From: Gracilaria gracilis
Lineage: Eukaryota; Rhodophyta; Florideophyceae; Gracilariales; Gracilariaceae
Reading direction: 5' to 3'
DNA length: 64,000 bases
Assembly (NCBI GenBank): GCA_030374805.1
Contig: JARGSG010000017.1
Coordinates: forward strand, 434,001-498,000
Under the pieces are notes generated by a model. That model saw nothing but the letters and a program-made list of their open reading frames with translations, searched no databases and had not been told where the DNA came from. The translations under genes were made by a program, and so were the position numbers. This document shows, one piece after another, positions 22,123 through 33,200 of the stretch (position 1 is its first letter; every line of letters begins with the position of its first letter).

Positions 22123-22786
22123 ACTTCGTGTGCCAGTTTCTCTCGCATGGCACAGCCACCCGATATATGCAATAAGATGACCTTCAGTTACGGGAAGAAT
22201 CGGTCTCCCTTCCTGAGTGCAGAACTACATCCATGTTTCCCACTGAGAATTCCTGGTGCGCGTGGTTCTAGGGCTCCACGCGTATTTCTTTAGAATCTCT
22301 AGAGCCCTCCGGGAGCCGACAGTCTGTCCGGATACAGCAGCAGCGTGGGTCTGGCCAGCCTGCGCGAGCAGAATTTTGAGCTCGCACTGGTCAAAAGTTG
22401 ATTTCCAGCGGGATGGATTTCCACTGCGGGTTCAGAACGCGATGCGCATCCCAAACGCTTTGCGGCGGGAGTGGGAGTCGCGTCACCTTCTGTGCCATTA
22501 TCTTGGCCTGGTGGTACCAAGGTTGCCGTGGCCATTCCGGGATTACGAGTATGGCCGGAGCGCCGCTGGCTTGCAGCTTTAACAACGTCGGGGTGATGAG
22601 CTCCACGGGAGGGCAAAGGGGCCGTATTTTGCCCGCCTGCAACCACGCTGTCGACAGCTCTTGATATGCTTGGCGACGCGGAAACACCGGATGTTCGCCC
22701 AGGGGCTGGTATGGAAAAGCGTCTGGGGGGGCGCGCATACCATCCCATACGGAACGCAGTAGCTGCTTCCGGACTTGGAGGTCACC

Positions 22787-24100
22787 TCAAGGAAATCGTC
22801 GCAACAAGGCGTCCGCGAAGCGATTTGCAACCGAGGGTAGCCACTCCGCCCTGATTTGTATTCCCATGCTGTCCAGAACACGCTTTAGGCGCCTCAGCTC
22901 TATCATCAGTAGACGGCTGGATGAAACAAAGGCGTTGGCGATGTGTGCAACAGCTTGATTGTCGGTGTAAAGCAGCAGGCAAGACTTGAAACTTTTCTTT
23001 AGTTTCTGGCCCATTCTGCTCTGCAGATGCTTCCTGACCGCTTTTAGCTCTCGATAGGTTATAGATCGCGCCCTGTCTTCCCAGTTCCAGATACCCTGCG
23101 CTGTACATGAAGCGTCTACTCCAGTTTTGAATTCTTCCAGGTTTAGTGTCCCTCCGAAGCCAACATCGGCGGCGTCGGTGTGTAGCGACGAATCTGGAAC
23201 CATCGGAAGCATCGGTCTTCCACACAATTCTCCTGCGTCCAATTTCTTCCATTTCAGCACGTCACGGATGCTCTGATGGCTTAGACCTCGCCACCTACGG
23301 CCATCTCGTTTCCCCTTGCTGATATCCCAATACAGAGATCTGATGTAGAAGCGCGCCCACGGCATTGCCAGAGTAAGAGACACACACACCCCACAGAAGT
23401 GCTGTAAGAGCTTGACCGAGACGTAACGACGCCCATAACGGGCTTCGCGAAGCAGCTTGCGTGCAAGAGAATGAACCTTCTCGACTTTGCGTGGCTGTAT
23501 GTAAAATCGCATCGACCGGGTATCCACGATAGCCCCGAGATGACTCACGCACTGTGAGGGCTCCCATTGCCCTTTTGTTTGGTTTCTCGATATTCCTAAG
23601 AGACTCAAGAGTCCCTCGATTGGTTTTTGTGCCTGAATACAGTGCGCTTGTCGCGAAACGACCCCTATCGGTGACGGTGCAATCAAGAAGTCGTCCAGGT
23701 AGGCTAATACTCGATAGCCTCAGCTGCGGAGCTCCGTCACAAGCGGAATCGTAAGCCGCGTGAACCAAAGCGGGGAATGCCCCCATCCAAATGGTAGAGC
23801 GATACACTGAAAGTAACGACCATAATACTTGAAGAGAAACGAGTCCCTCATCGTCGGAGCGAGACGCAGATGCCTGTAGCCTTTCTCGATGTCCATTTAA
23901 ATCATGTAATCTCCTTTTTTGAGCGTCATTGCAAACTCGGCAACAGACTGCATCCGTTGGGAGCCTTTGTTACAGTACTTTGACTGCTTCGATAGATTGT
24001 CTATGAATCTGCCTTTCAGCCCATCCTCCTTTTCCTACCACGTCGCGAACGACGAAGAGAGCACTGTCCCCGCTCTGATGGCTCTGTCTGCATGATGTCT
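22787..24100 (-). pseudogene. Reverse transcriptase-RNase H of the DIRS/PAT-like element
   Basis: Read on the minus strand. The RT core (about 24,020 to 23,690) shows MDIEKGYRHLRL, LFKYYGRYFQCIALPFGWG and YLDDFLIAPSP (YLDD at 23690-23701). Two in-frame stops interrupt it, a TAA before MDIEKGY and a TGA before GYRVLAY, and the more N-terminal part is displaced by a frameshift near 24.03 kb. RNase H continues in frame to 22787 with HTDAADVGFGG, ITYRELKAV, LLYTDNQAV and a closing FADALLRR, giving the Asp-Glu-Asp-Asp set. The ordering and the missing integrase fit DIRS-type pol. Confidence 0.75.
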
Positions 24101-24348
24101 GTCGACCCCGCGGTAGATACCCAAGCGGCAACCTTTCTCTAGATCTTTGAGTGCGAATGCTTTTTCTTCCGCTGTCTGCGGAATATCCGCCATTTCGACC
24201 CCACAACCAGGGACGAACGGTCGGTATGGGCACTCGTAAAGGCCATGCTTGATTGTTCGGTAGGGAAACTCCGAACAACCCAGCGCGTGCCATGCTTCGG
24301 CTTTGAGCTGTGTCGATCTCCAAAGACGGCGCGGGAAGCCAATGGAAA

Positions 24349-24921
24349 CTACTGGTCGTAGGCAGCCCCTGATCTGCCTCCCGAACGCTTCGTCGCGTTA
24401 CTGGCACTGAGCGTGGCTACCGCCTTCATAAGTTGTGTAGTCAGGTGAGAGTCCAACTTTGTCATCTCTTCGTTCAGGTTGTCTGCCGCAGCTACGACTT
24501 TCTTGCGTTGTAGTAAAGGCATTAATAGTTTTGCATGCTTCAAATCTCTCGCTGCTATCTTATAGAATTCAAGCCGCATTCCAAGGACCCGGAGGGCGTA
24601 GCTGATCGCCAACAGGCCCCAGACATCAAAATTTTCCGCCGGTTCTTCCTTGTTGTCTGCAAGCGCCTTTTGGCGAAGGGCGATCGCCGAATGGTGGAAC
24701 GACATCCAGTAGCCAGCAGAGTTTATGTAATTTGTATCATACTCACAGACCGTGCGGAGTACTGGATTTTGATTCATATGGCGCCTCAACGGCCCTTCAC
24801 AATCTTTGAAAAGGCCTCCATTGAACACCAGAGTGGAAAGGCCATGTTCATAGGGGTACCGCGTTAGTTCAAACTCTTTGTGGTCGCGGCACCTTCTTGC
24901 GATTTCTCCGTAAATTTTCAT
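24349..24921 (-). CDS. Gag-like ORF of the DIRS/PAT-like element
   Basis: 190 codons with an ATG at 24921, just after an upstream in-frame stop. The protein is mostly helical in character, with a conserved-looking segment around YWMSFHHSAIALRQK and a C-terminal NEEMTKLDSHL helix, and no zinc knuckle. I do not recognise the sequence itself. The gag assignment rests on position: first ORF after the 5' repeat, directly before RT, as in DIRS elements. It may be truncated at either end. Confidence 0.45.
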   Translation of the reverse strand: MKIYGEIARRCRDHKEFELTRYPYEHGLSTLVFNGGLFKDCEGPLRRHMNQNPVLRTVCEYDTNYINSAGYWMSFHHSAIALRQKALADNKEEPAENFDVWGLLAISYALRVLGMRLEFYKIAARDLKHAKLLMPLLQRKKVVAAADNLNEEMTKLDSHLTTQLMKAVATLSASNATKRSGGRSGAAYDQ

Positions 24922-25106
24922 GCACGTAGGGTCAATTCCCGCGGCTTTCAGGCTTTATTTTTTTGAAATTTTTTTTGCGTTCTTCAACAGAAGACTTCCT
25001 TCTTTAAGAGAATCTTTAAAACTACTTATAATGGCCAATCTGAGCCACTTGCCGATTACTTCTGGCTCAATCGAGACGCCTGCCGCCAGACTTCCGGGGA
25101 ATCTCT

Positions 25107-25259
25107 TGAAAAGAGAGAGGCACGAGGGAGCAACATGCGGGAGCCGTCTCAGCGCCGGCGGCGGCGTTGATACCGCCGTCGTCCAGCACTGACGTCGTAC
25201 GCGTGGTGAATTACACCTCCAGAGTGCCGCCCTCGCTATCTATCCACATTGCGTTTCAT
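25107..25259. repeat. 153-bp direct repeat, right copy (5' end of the element)
   Basis: Matches 21061-21213 with two substitutions (CGTGGTG for CGTCGTG, TATCCAC for TATCTAC). It marks the 5' boundary of the minus-strand element. Confidence 0.9.
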
Positions 25260-26833
25260 CATCACAAACCATGCTTCCGTGCCGGCCGGAGCAAAAAGTC
25301 GTCCGGTCGAGAGCAGGAGCGTTCCCAGCCCCACCGGAACATGTAAACGTATGTGACATCGGTATGACACCAGACCAGGTTTGTTTCGCTGTAATGCCCA
25401 AACGTTCGCCCGTATACAAGCGCCGCGCCCAACCGCTCGCGACTCTCGATTCTTGAGACCCCGCAGCCGTGTGGTGATTGCATCCTCCACTCCTGGCGCC
25501 GCACGAACCAAGCTTCACCTGTGCCAGAGAACTGCATTTTTGGTTTACCAAAACCGGGGTGCACATAACAACAGAGCGTTTGGATCCTGTCCCACCTCAT
25601 GGGACAGGGTCCAAATACGTTTCGCGAGCTTCCAAGCCCCTCAACCCGCACGCCGCCGACCTTCTCTACGTATCAAGCTTGCGTTCAACAGCTTCTGCGC
25701 TGCGCATCCCAAGTAACACATGACTTCGTTCTCCATCCGGCGATACATGTTACCCGCTACATGTAGTCTTGTACAGATGCTTTGCGTACTATTCAGTGCC
25801 GCCGAATGGAATCTTCTGCACATTGCACAAAACGAACTCATTATTAAGATCACCTGCGTCGAAAGGAGTGTGCACACTGCGTTTCTTGTCGCTCTATGGA
25901 CACCACTGTTCTAATCTCTGCAATGACGTAGGAGGCGAACATTAAACTTTGCAAGATCAGTGATAGGGCGGCGGCAGACTTCAAACCGGAGAAGCATGAT
26001 CGGCAGAAAGGCGAGAAATTGTAATCAAAGAAGGAGCAACGCACAACGAGTTTACGTGACAAGTGGAAACGTAGGAAGGAAGATCGGCTACACTAGAACC
26101 GATATGGATGCGTCTATTGGGTTGCTACTGAAGTACAATCCCTATTTAGCGCACCATGTTTACCCGCTGTTGCACACGTTCTCACCCAGATTCGTTTGCC
26201 ACGCTTTTCCGGGTCCGCGAGCTCCGAAGGCCACGCTTTATTGAATTCAATCCCTAGGCGGCATCAAAAAGTGGAGACCAAATGTAGGTGGTTCTATTAT
26301 CTCAGTAAGCCACAAAGAAACTCATTAGTACAAGGCGTACTTCATATCGAAGAATACAATTACAGCCGTGAATCATTTTGTACTATCGTTCTCATTATAC
26401 TTTGGAGCCTGCATCCTTCTATTGGAGTTTATCGAAGACATTGGAGAGCCTCCGGGATCAGTAGGATGTTGGCCTGCGTCTACTGCGGATGGTACGAATG
26501 GCATGTACGGTCGAGAGCATGTATCCCTCTTGCAACTGAGGGCAGTGTTGACCACGAACGCAGCACCCAACAGGCAACATTTTCTGTTTCAACTGCCATG
26601 AGTAAGAGCAGCCGAATGCCTTCGGCCCCTTCTACAAAACCACTGACAGCTCACATTGCAGCGCGCGAGGTTAGTGTCGGCAATGGACATCACTCTGCTC
26701 CTCCAAGCGCTGCTGCAACTGGTCCAATGGACCAAAGCTAAACCTTTCGACACCCGTTTTGCAGTCAACGACTTGTGCAGTCAATGACTGGCAGCTGTGC
26801 TGTGAACAGAATTGGGTCGAATTGCTTCTATTT
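25260..26833. other. No recognisable gene
   Basis: Several short plus-strand open frames (for example around 26.2-26.74 kb) lack an ATG in a sensible place and match nothing I know. A hairpin around 25,582-25,614 (TGGATCCTGTCCCACC ... GGGACAGGGTCCA) is the only structure I noticed. Confidence 0.4.
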
Positions 26834-29800
26834 TCAACTTTGTTCGGCAAGGGACGTATGTCTATCCCCGGTTATTTCGAAGAATGCCATCTTTCGTCTT
26901 GCGGCTGTTGTGTCCGGAATATTTTTCATCCTATGTTTCAGATCGAAGTTCCTCACAATCACGTATGGAGCAGGTAATAATACAGCTCGTCGAAGAAAAG
27001 AAGAACAAGAAACTACCTTAAATGCGATTTCGTCATTCTGGAGCTCATACCCGAACCGTTTATGGCCAAAGCGCTCAAAGACGAAAGAATTCCCCCGCTC
27101 TCCTGTTACACGCATTAGTTTCCGAATGAGCGCAAACTTGGGTTCAGCATGACCCCGGGGACGAAATATGATATCTATAATCCCGAAAGAAGGTGCGTGA
27201 CAATCATTATATGCAATTCCGTCGTGCCGTAACTGCGTTCCAAAAACATGTTCACCGGCATAAACCGTATCGTACATTCTATTATCGCACCATTCAAACT
27301 TTGCAAGAAACCGTACACTTTTTACTTCCTCCCACATTTTCTGGTTGGTCAGAGGTACAATATCCGTCCTTATAGCGTTCCGTGCATCTTCATTTGTGCT
27401 CGAGCTTAGAGCCACATTTTCGGCCTGATCTTTCCAAATGCATTCGGCGGTTGAACAGTGGACTCTCTGATATTCCTCCAAGTTCGGATTGTCTTCATCA
27501 GATCCGACTGCCACGTCCACATTTCGAGTGTTGAGAACGGAACTACTGAATGTTGATTTGGGCTGTTTCTCATGGAAAGCGTTAGTGCTCAGTGTCACTC
27601 TTGCGCTTAGAATCTGAGGTGCAAGACTTTGAAGGTGACCATTGGTGGATGAATAAGTTTCTTTTCTGTCTTTGTGCATCGTTTCATTGGTGTCTGTCGA
27701 ACTCTTTCTAAGACAGCCGTAGTCGAAAAGGTGGTTTCGAATGTGGAACATTGTGCGGTGCATTTTCGTATTTGTTCCCCAATTGAGGAGACTGGAAATT
27801 CCTTTCCCTACTTCAGAACCAAGCTTTCCGAGATCTTGTATATCCTTCAATGTTCGAAGGGCTGAACCTGGTGGCGAGTTGATAGCGAAAAGGCTGCGTT
27901 GAAGGAGGTCTATCTGTAAGAGCAGTTGGAGAAACCGGTCGTTGTCTGGTTCCCTACTTTGCGAAATCCCATGACTGCAAACCAAAGATAGGGGTCAATA
28001 TCCCTTCTCATTTTCCCAGTAACACCGGCGTGCTTCTTTTCTTTTTCTTGGCGAAAGGCTGCAAACCTTCGCAAGCGGCAAACTGGAGGAAGGTCAAGAA
28101 TGCGTTGATTAGCAATGTCTGCACAAAGAGATTTTGACATTCCACTGTACTCAACTGCCTTCTCGAAGATCTTGAATGCGTCATCCGTTACTTGTCTCAT
28201 TATACCATGCTCCATGACATGGAGATTATCGAATCCAACAGAAGAATATAATCGGTATGGGAAAGACCACGATCCAGCAAACGAAGCGAGAGCTGTAGGG
28301 TAATGAATCGCGCTAACCGAGTCTAGGTATGTCATGTCGGCCTTCAGTAATCTCTTCTGTGCATTGCTTCGTTGACCATCACTTCCTGGCTTGATGAATC
28401 TCGATTTGGCAACGCGTATTTGAGACGTCACTGTTCGATACACGTCACGAGGAGGGAAAGAGTGGGAACCAGTTTGTAACTCGTTTAAGCTCTTCGTTTG
28501 TTCTACACCGTTCGTGTTTACTTCACTTTCGCCAATCGGACTGCCCATGGAGTAATAAGACTTTGATGTGTCCAGCGAAGAGGCATCCGAGCCGCACTCT
28601 TCACTCCGACATCGTTTTCTGTGAGGCTGGTGAGCCGGGACTTCAGGTTCTCTAAGTTTAGAGGGCATCACACAGTGTGTACAGTCGAAGAAGCTGTCGT
28701 GTCCTTTAAGTCCACAAGATGTTCGTTCTTGCACTTGGTCCGCCACTTGAATTCCAAGAAGTGGGTGTACCATTTTGCCTTCGATAATTACACCGTTATG
28801 AGAAACCCTGGTAATTTCTTCAAGAAGAAGGAACATGAATCCATGCCAAACCTGATGCTTCTCTCTACGATATCTCGAAGGCGAAAGACGTTTTGCTTCC
28901 TCAGGCTTCACTGGGACAATACCCACTTCGGGCCATGTCCGAGATACTCCAGATATATTGGGGAATCGTACTCTCACTATATTTGCGCTTTGCGATCCGG
29001 AAGAACTCAGTATAGTGGAGTCGCTATACAAGTCGATAACCACTATGCGATCGTCCTCTCTATTAACAGCCTCTTCATACTGCCGCATCGCATCACTATT
29101 CCGTGGAGCTGAATACACTCTCTGTCCTCCCTTCTGACTCTCTTGATATGGAACTATGGATTGGACACCGCCATTTTCATGCAACACCTGAAACATGAGC
29201 CCTAAAACAGAGCGAAGCACTCCAGAGCAGTTTGGGCCAAGCTCGGTGTTTATGGTAGCCGTTCTCCATCCTTCTGAGAATACTATATGCTTCCTTGCCT
29301 TAAGTAAGTACGAGGCAAACCAGTCCAAACTTCGGAACTGGTTTGTGAGATGGCGGAAACGAGTAGGGATTGACCGTTCATTTGAGGAGAGGAGACTGTA
29401 CAAGTTCTTCGACTGTGTCAATGTCAAAGTATTTTCAGAGCAGTACTGAAGTGTGCGTCTGACTACCACGCTTAGATTTTCAAATGGTGGATTTGGCTGG
29501 TTGATCTTTGAGAATAAGGGTGTTGATGTGTCCCCCAGCGACTTGAAGAAGATCCATGCTTGGATTGCCCCATCACCGCGGTCCGATGGTGCGTTTCTGG
29601 GTTTGAATGTGGGAAATCCTTTTACGTTTAGCGAACTGTTTTCACAGCAGTCATTTCCGGAATTGTAGTCATCACCATCAACGGATGGAATGTAAGAAGG
29701 AATAAGCTCGTCTTCTGGAAGTAGCTCCATATTATCTTCCTGCATGGAAGACAATGCGGCACGGACTGGCATTCGGTTTTCAAACTCCTGACAGCTTTCA

Positions 29801-30015
29801 TCCTCACTGGTGTCACCGTACTTTGGAATGACTCCCTTATGGGTACGCGCAATGTGATTCTCAAAGTGTATCTTACTTTGGAATTCCCTACGACAGGCTG
29901 AACACTTATGACCAGACCTCGAAGGAGCAGTTCTTTTAGGGTTCATATTTATGGGTCTGCAGCAAGAACAACGGCATGACAAACTCAGCAACAGCGTAAG
30001 ATCGCGCGCTGTCAT
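26834..30015 (-). pseudogene. CACTA/Plavaka-like (Tnp2-type) transposase, element 2
   Basis: The reading frame starts near 30015 and is open to 27910; the continuation is in another frame from 27985 to 26834, so one frameshift (or an unplaced intron) near 27.95 kb breaks a protein of about 1,070 residues. N-terminal C2H2-type zinc finger: CSACRREFQ ... HIARTH (residues about 35-60). Catalytic block IDLYSDSTIL, corresponding to LYTDKS in element 1. A Cys/His block, GHDSFFDCTHCVMP, and FDNLHVMEHGIM correspond to the CHRCQVP and LHNLHLGV blocks of element 1. The distal domain has KMHRTMFHIRNHLFDYG and NETMHKDRKE, typical of Tnp2-like proteins, then a C-terminal region of about 200 residues ending at the TGA near 26.83 kb. 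Divergent from the accessory gene at 30,299. Confidence 0.7.
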
Positions 30016-30298
30016 ATAAGTGAAACTACCTTAGGAATAAGACTTTATCCAGCAGTTTTCGTTATACCCATAACTACACACGCTGAATGCTGCGAACCGA
30101 AAGTGAAGGGGACTCTCGAGAAAAGCGCGCAGTCAGTGAAATGTCTCAAGCTGTAGCATACACTTTGACCACTTTCCTTCAAATGTATCTCTCTCAAGTT
30201 GGTCTGCTCCAGTTCTTTCTTCCAGATATGGACCTCTAAGTCAAGTGTGCAGAAAGCTCTACCGTTTACGTACGTACTCTTGCTAATCTCTTTGCGAA
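30016..30298. promoter_or_regulatory. Divergent promoter region of CACTA-like element 2
   Basis: 283 bp between the transposase start (minus) and the accessory ATG (plus). No binding-site repeats or TATA box could be assigned with confidence; the assignment is by position only. Confidence 0.3.
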
Positions 30299-33200
30299 AT
30301 GCCTCTGCGCAGGACTGTTACCAACACGGGTACCGAGGGGGGACCAAGTGGCCTTCGCACATCAGGTGTCAGGGATGCGGATGGAGCCCGTGCGGCCGTG
30401 GGTGTCGGCACGGGACCCAGACCAAGCAGCAGCCGTTCAGACGGAATCAGAGAATCGGTTGCTGGCCGTCCAGCAGGCGTAGGGGGCGTTGCTTCAAGCA
30501 GCGCTCGGTCTGGAAGAGTGAGGAATGCTGGTGGGAGTCGTTCGGCATCTCGGCCAAGCCCAGGAGGCATTAGCAAACCTCCCAGAGGAAGAGCGAGTGC
30601 AATGAATGAAACACTGCTTACATCTATGCGGGAGATGATTGAAGAGCAGAGGAGGGGAAACGCTCTCTTGGAAGGGTTAAGGTCACAACTGGATTTAGCT
30701 ACTGCAGAAATTCAAATGCAACGAGAAGTGCGTAGGGAGGACATGCAAGCCGCAGGGTCTTCTGACGATTCAGTCGCGAAACAGAGGCACGAGGATATAT
30801 TGGAAGTGCTGATGCAAATCAGAGATATCACTCGCTGTGGGGAGAAGACACCATTAAGGAACGAGAGTGGCCTCGATTTATCTAAGGTGCGTTTCTGTTA
30901 CTCAAGGTTCGACATTATCTTCGTACACGCTTCTAACATTATTGTAACTCACGAAATCTACGACAGAAATGTAAAGTAGCAGAGGTGAGGCTTCTATTTC
31001 AGAGATCTCTAACACAGAAAAGGTTCATATAACATACTAACCATTCCTACTGCTCATACTGAGAAAAAGATGTTTGTCAAAGTAAGAGTCACCATTGGGG
31101 TGCTTCATCCTGCTCTTGGCCGGGATATATACGATGAAATGAATGGGAACTCGTGGCATCCCAGCAAGCTGTTACTGAAAGCGGCCCAGTTTGTGCACAA
31201 TGACACCGCTTCAAACAATGAGATAGAGAAATTCCTGAAATCAAGGATAACTAAGTCTGGTAAGCAAAACGGGTCAGGGCAAAGAATTTACTCCCTATTA
31301 TCCGCCGCCATTGGTAGAGCACTTGAACCTTTGCGAAACGAGATGGTAAGATTTCGACTCTAATTAATCACCCAAAAGAAGAATATATTGGAACTAACTA
31401 ATCTCGAATTTTGCATGGAAATGGTTTGCGCTTTTTGTGCGAATATACACGATACTTCGGTGCTTCAGATTGCCAATAGAGCTCCAATTAAAATAGTGTA
31501 CACCATCGCAAAAATGAAGTCAATCGAGGAAACAGTAACGTGTTTCCTCGATTGACAATGTACATAAGCTGATACTCAATTCAAAAGTTGCAGACGAGAC
31601 TTTTGAATTGCGTATCAGCTTCAGCAGCAATGACACAGTCAAACGCGTATGACTGTGTCAATGCACATATACATGTAGCATTCGCAGAGACTGAGAAACC
31701 AAAGTAGTTACTCAGTCTCTGCGCAGAACCAAAACGGTCGTGCACAACGAAGTGTCGATGACCAGAAAGTCATCGAAAGTCTTGTGCACAACCGTTCTGT
31801 TCAACAAAATGGCGACAGTTAGCTCTGAGTTTGCAGCGAACGCCCTCGAATTGCTGGCCGACACCGCGTATGCCACACAACAGGCATTTGAAACTGCTCC
31901 AAATCATTCACATCGCGATAATTCAGACGATGAAAATGACTCTGACAGTCCCATATTTGATGTATTTTACAGCCAAAATGGGTCCGAATCTATCCTCCAG
32001 ATGACCAATTTTTCTGCAGTTGAATTTCAAAATTTTTGGAGTCAAATTGAATAGCATGTATCCGAAAATTGGAACGTTGGAAGGGGGAAAAAATTTCAGG
32101 CCTCCGGGAAAGATGCCTTTTTCATGTGTTTAACAGTGCTGAAACATGGTGGCCGATGGGATTTTCTCGCGAATATTTTTAATTTCAAAACTCCAACACT
32201 TGAGAGAATGATAACTAAATTTATATACATGCTTTCGCTGCATGTATATAAAATATTAGTTTTGGACGAATTGAACAAGTGGCCAATGAAGCGCCTCGTG
32301 AGGGAGAAAAAAATGTTTTCCCGCTACAAGTACGCCTATTACGCCACCGATGTCACATTTCAGCAGACAAATAGACCCGGAGGAAATTTGGAAGAGGCAA
32401 AGAAATACTTTAGCGGGAAGCACAAATTATACGGATACAAAACAGTGGTATCTGTTCTTCCCAATGGTATGGCAGTTTTTGTCACTCCACATTCTTGTGG
32501 ATCAACCTCTGATATTGACATTTTTTATCAGAGCTTTCAAAATTTCCATAAGGAGGCACTGGAAAAGTTTGAGGATGAAATGGAAATAGCGGATACAGGA
32601 ATTCTATGCGAAGAATATGAAGAGTTTTGGGGGGTTCTTCTGGATAAAGGGTATCAAGGAGCAAAGGATTTTTGTAGGGCAATTCATCCAAAAAAGTGTC
32701 CTAGGCTAGGACGTCTATCTAGAGAAGATGATTTGGAAAACAAAAGAATTTCTTCTCATCGCATCATTGTGGAGAATTTTTATGGAAGGCTAGTGGTTTG
32801 TGGTCTATTCTTTCTTTGAAGTATCGTTGGAATGAGAAACTCTATGATTCAATTTTTATTCTGTGTTGTGGACTAACAAATGCTCATATTAAGCGTCATC
32901 CTCTTCGAGCGAAAGATTCAGAGTTTTATGGAAAGGTTAAGGACAGGCTCTACACTATTGGGGAGGATTCTATTAAGAAAAGACGTCTTTCACAGAAGAA
33001 ATATCGTGAAAAACGTCAGCGTCGTCTGCAGTCAAGGCTAAGAACGGCTGGGTCTGACAGCGAGACGCAGGAACCGCAAGGTTAGTGTGTTCTGCCGTTG
33101 GTTGGTTGCAACAGCGCATTTGGGCACAAATATGATGAAAACTACGTTTTTATTATTTTTACGACGTAGTATCGGTAGCACAAAGTAAAATGTTCTTGTT

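Larger units (their letters stand above)
21061..25259 (-). mobile_element. DIRS/PAT-like tyrosine-recombinase retrotransposon, degenerate
   Basis: Bounded by 153-bp direct repeats (21061-21213 and 25107-25259, two mismatches). On the minus strand the order is gag-like ORF, reverse transcriptase with YLDD, RNase H, tyrosine recombinase, which is the order of DIRS-type elements. No integrase or aspartic protease is seen. Direct rather than inverted terminal repeats point to the PAT/Ngaro-type arrangement (split direct repeats), but the second pair expected there was not found in the 107 bp between recombinase stop and the inner repeat. The coding region carries stops and frameshifts. Confidence 0.7.

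Noticed and set aside
26196..26741. 181-codon plus-strand frame
   Set aside because: No ATG at its beginning, unusual composition and no recognisable motif; treated as non-coding.
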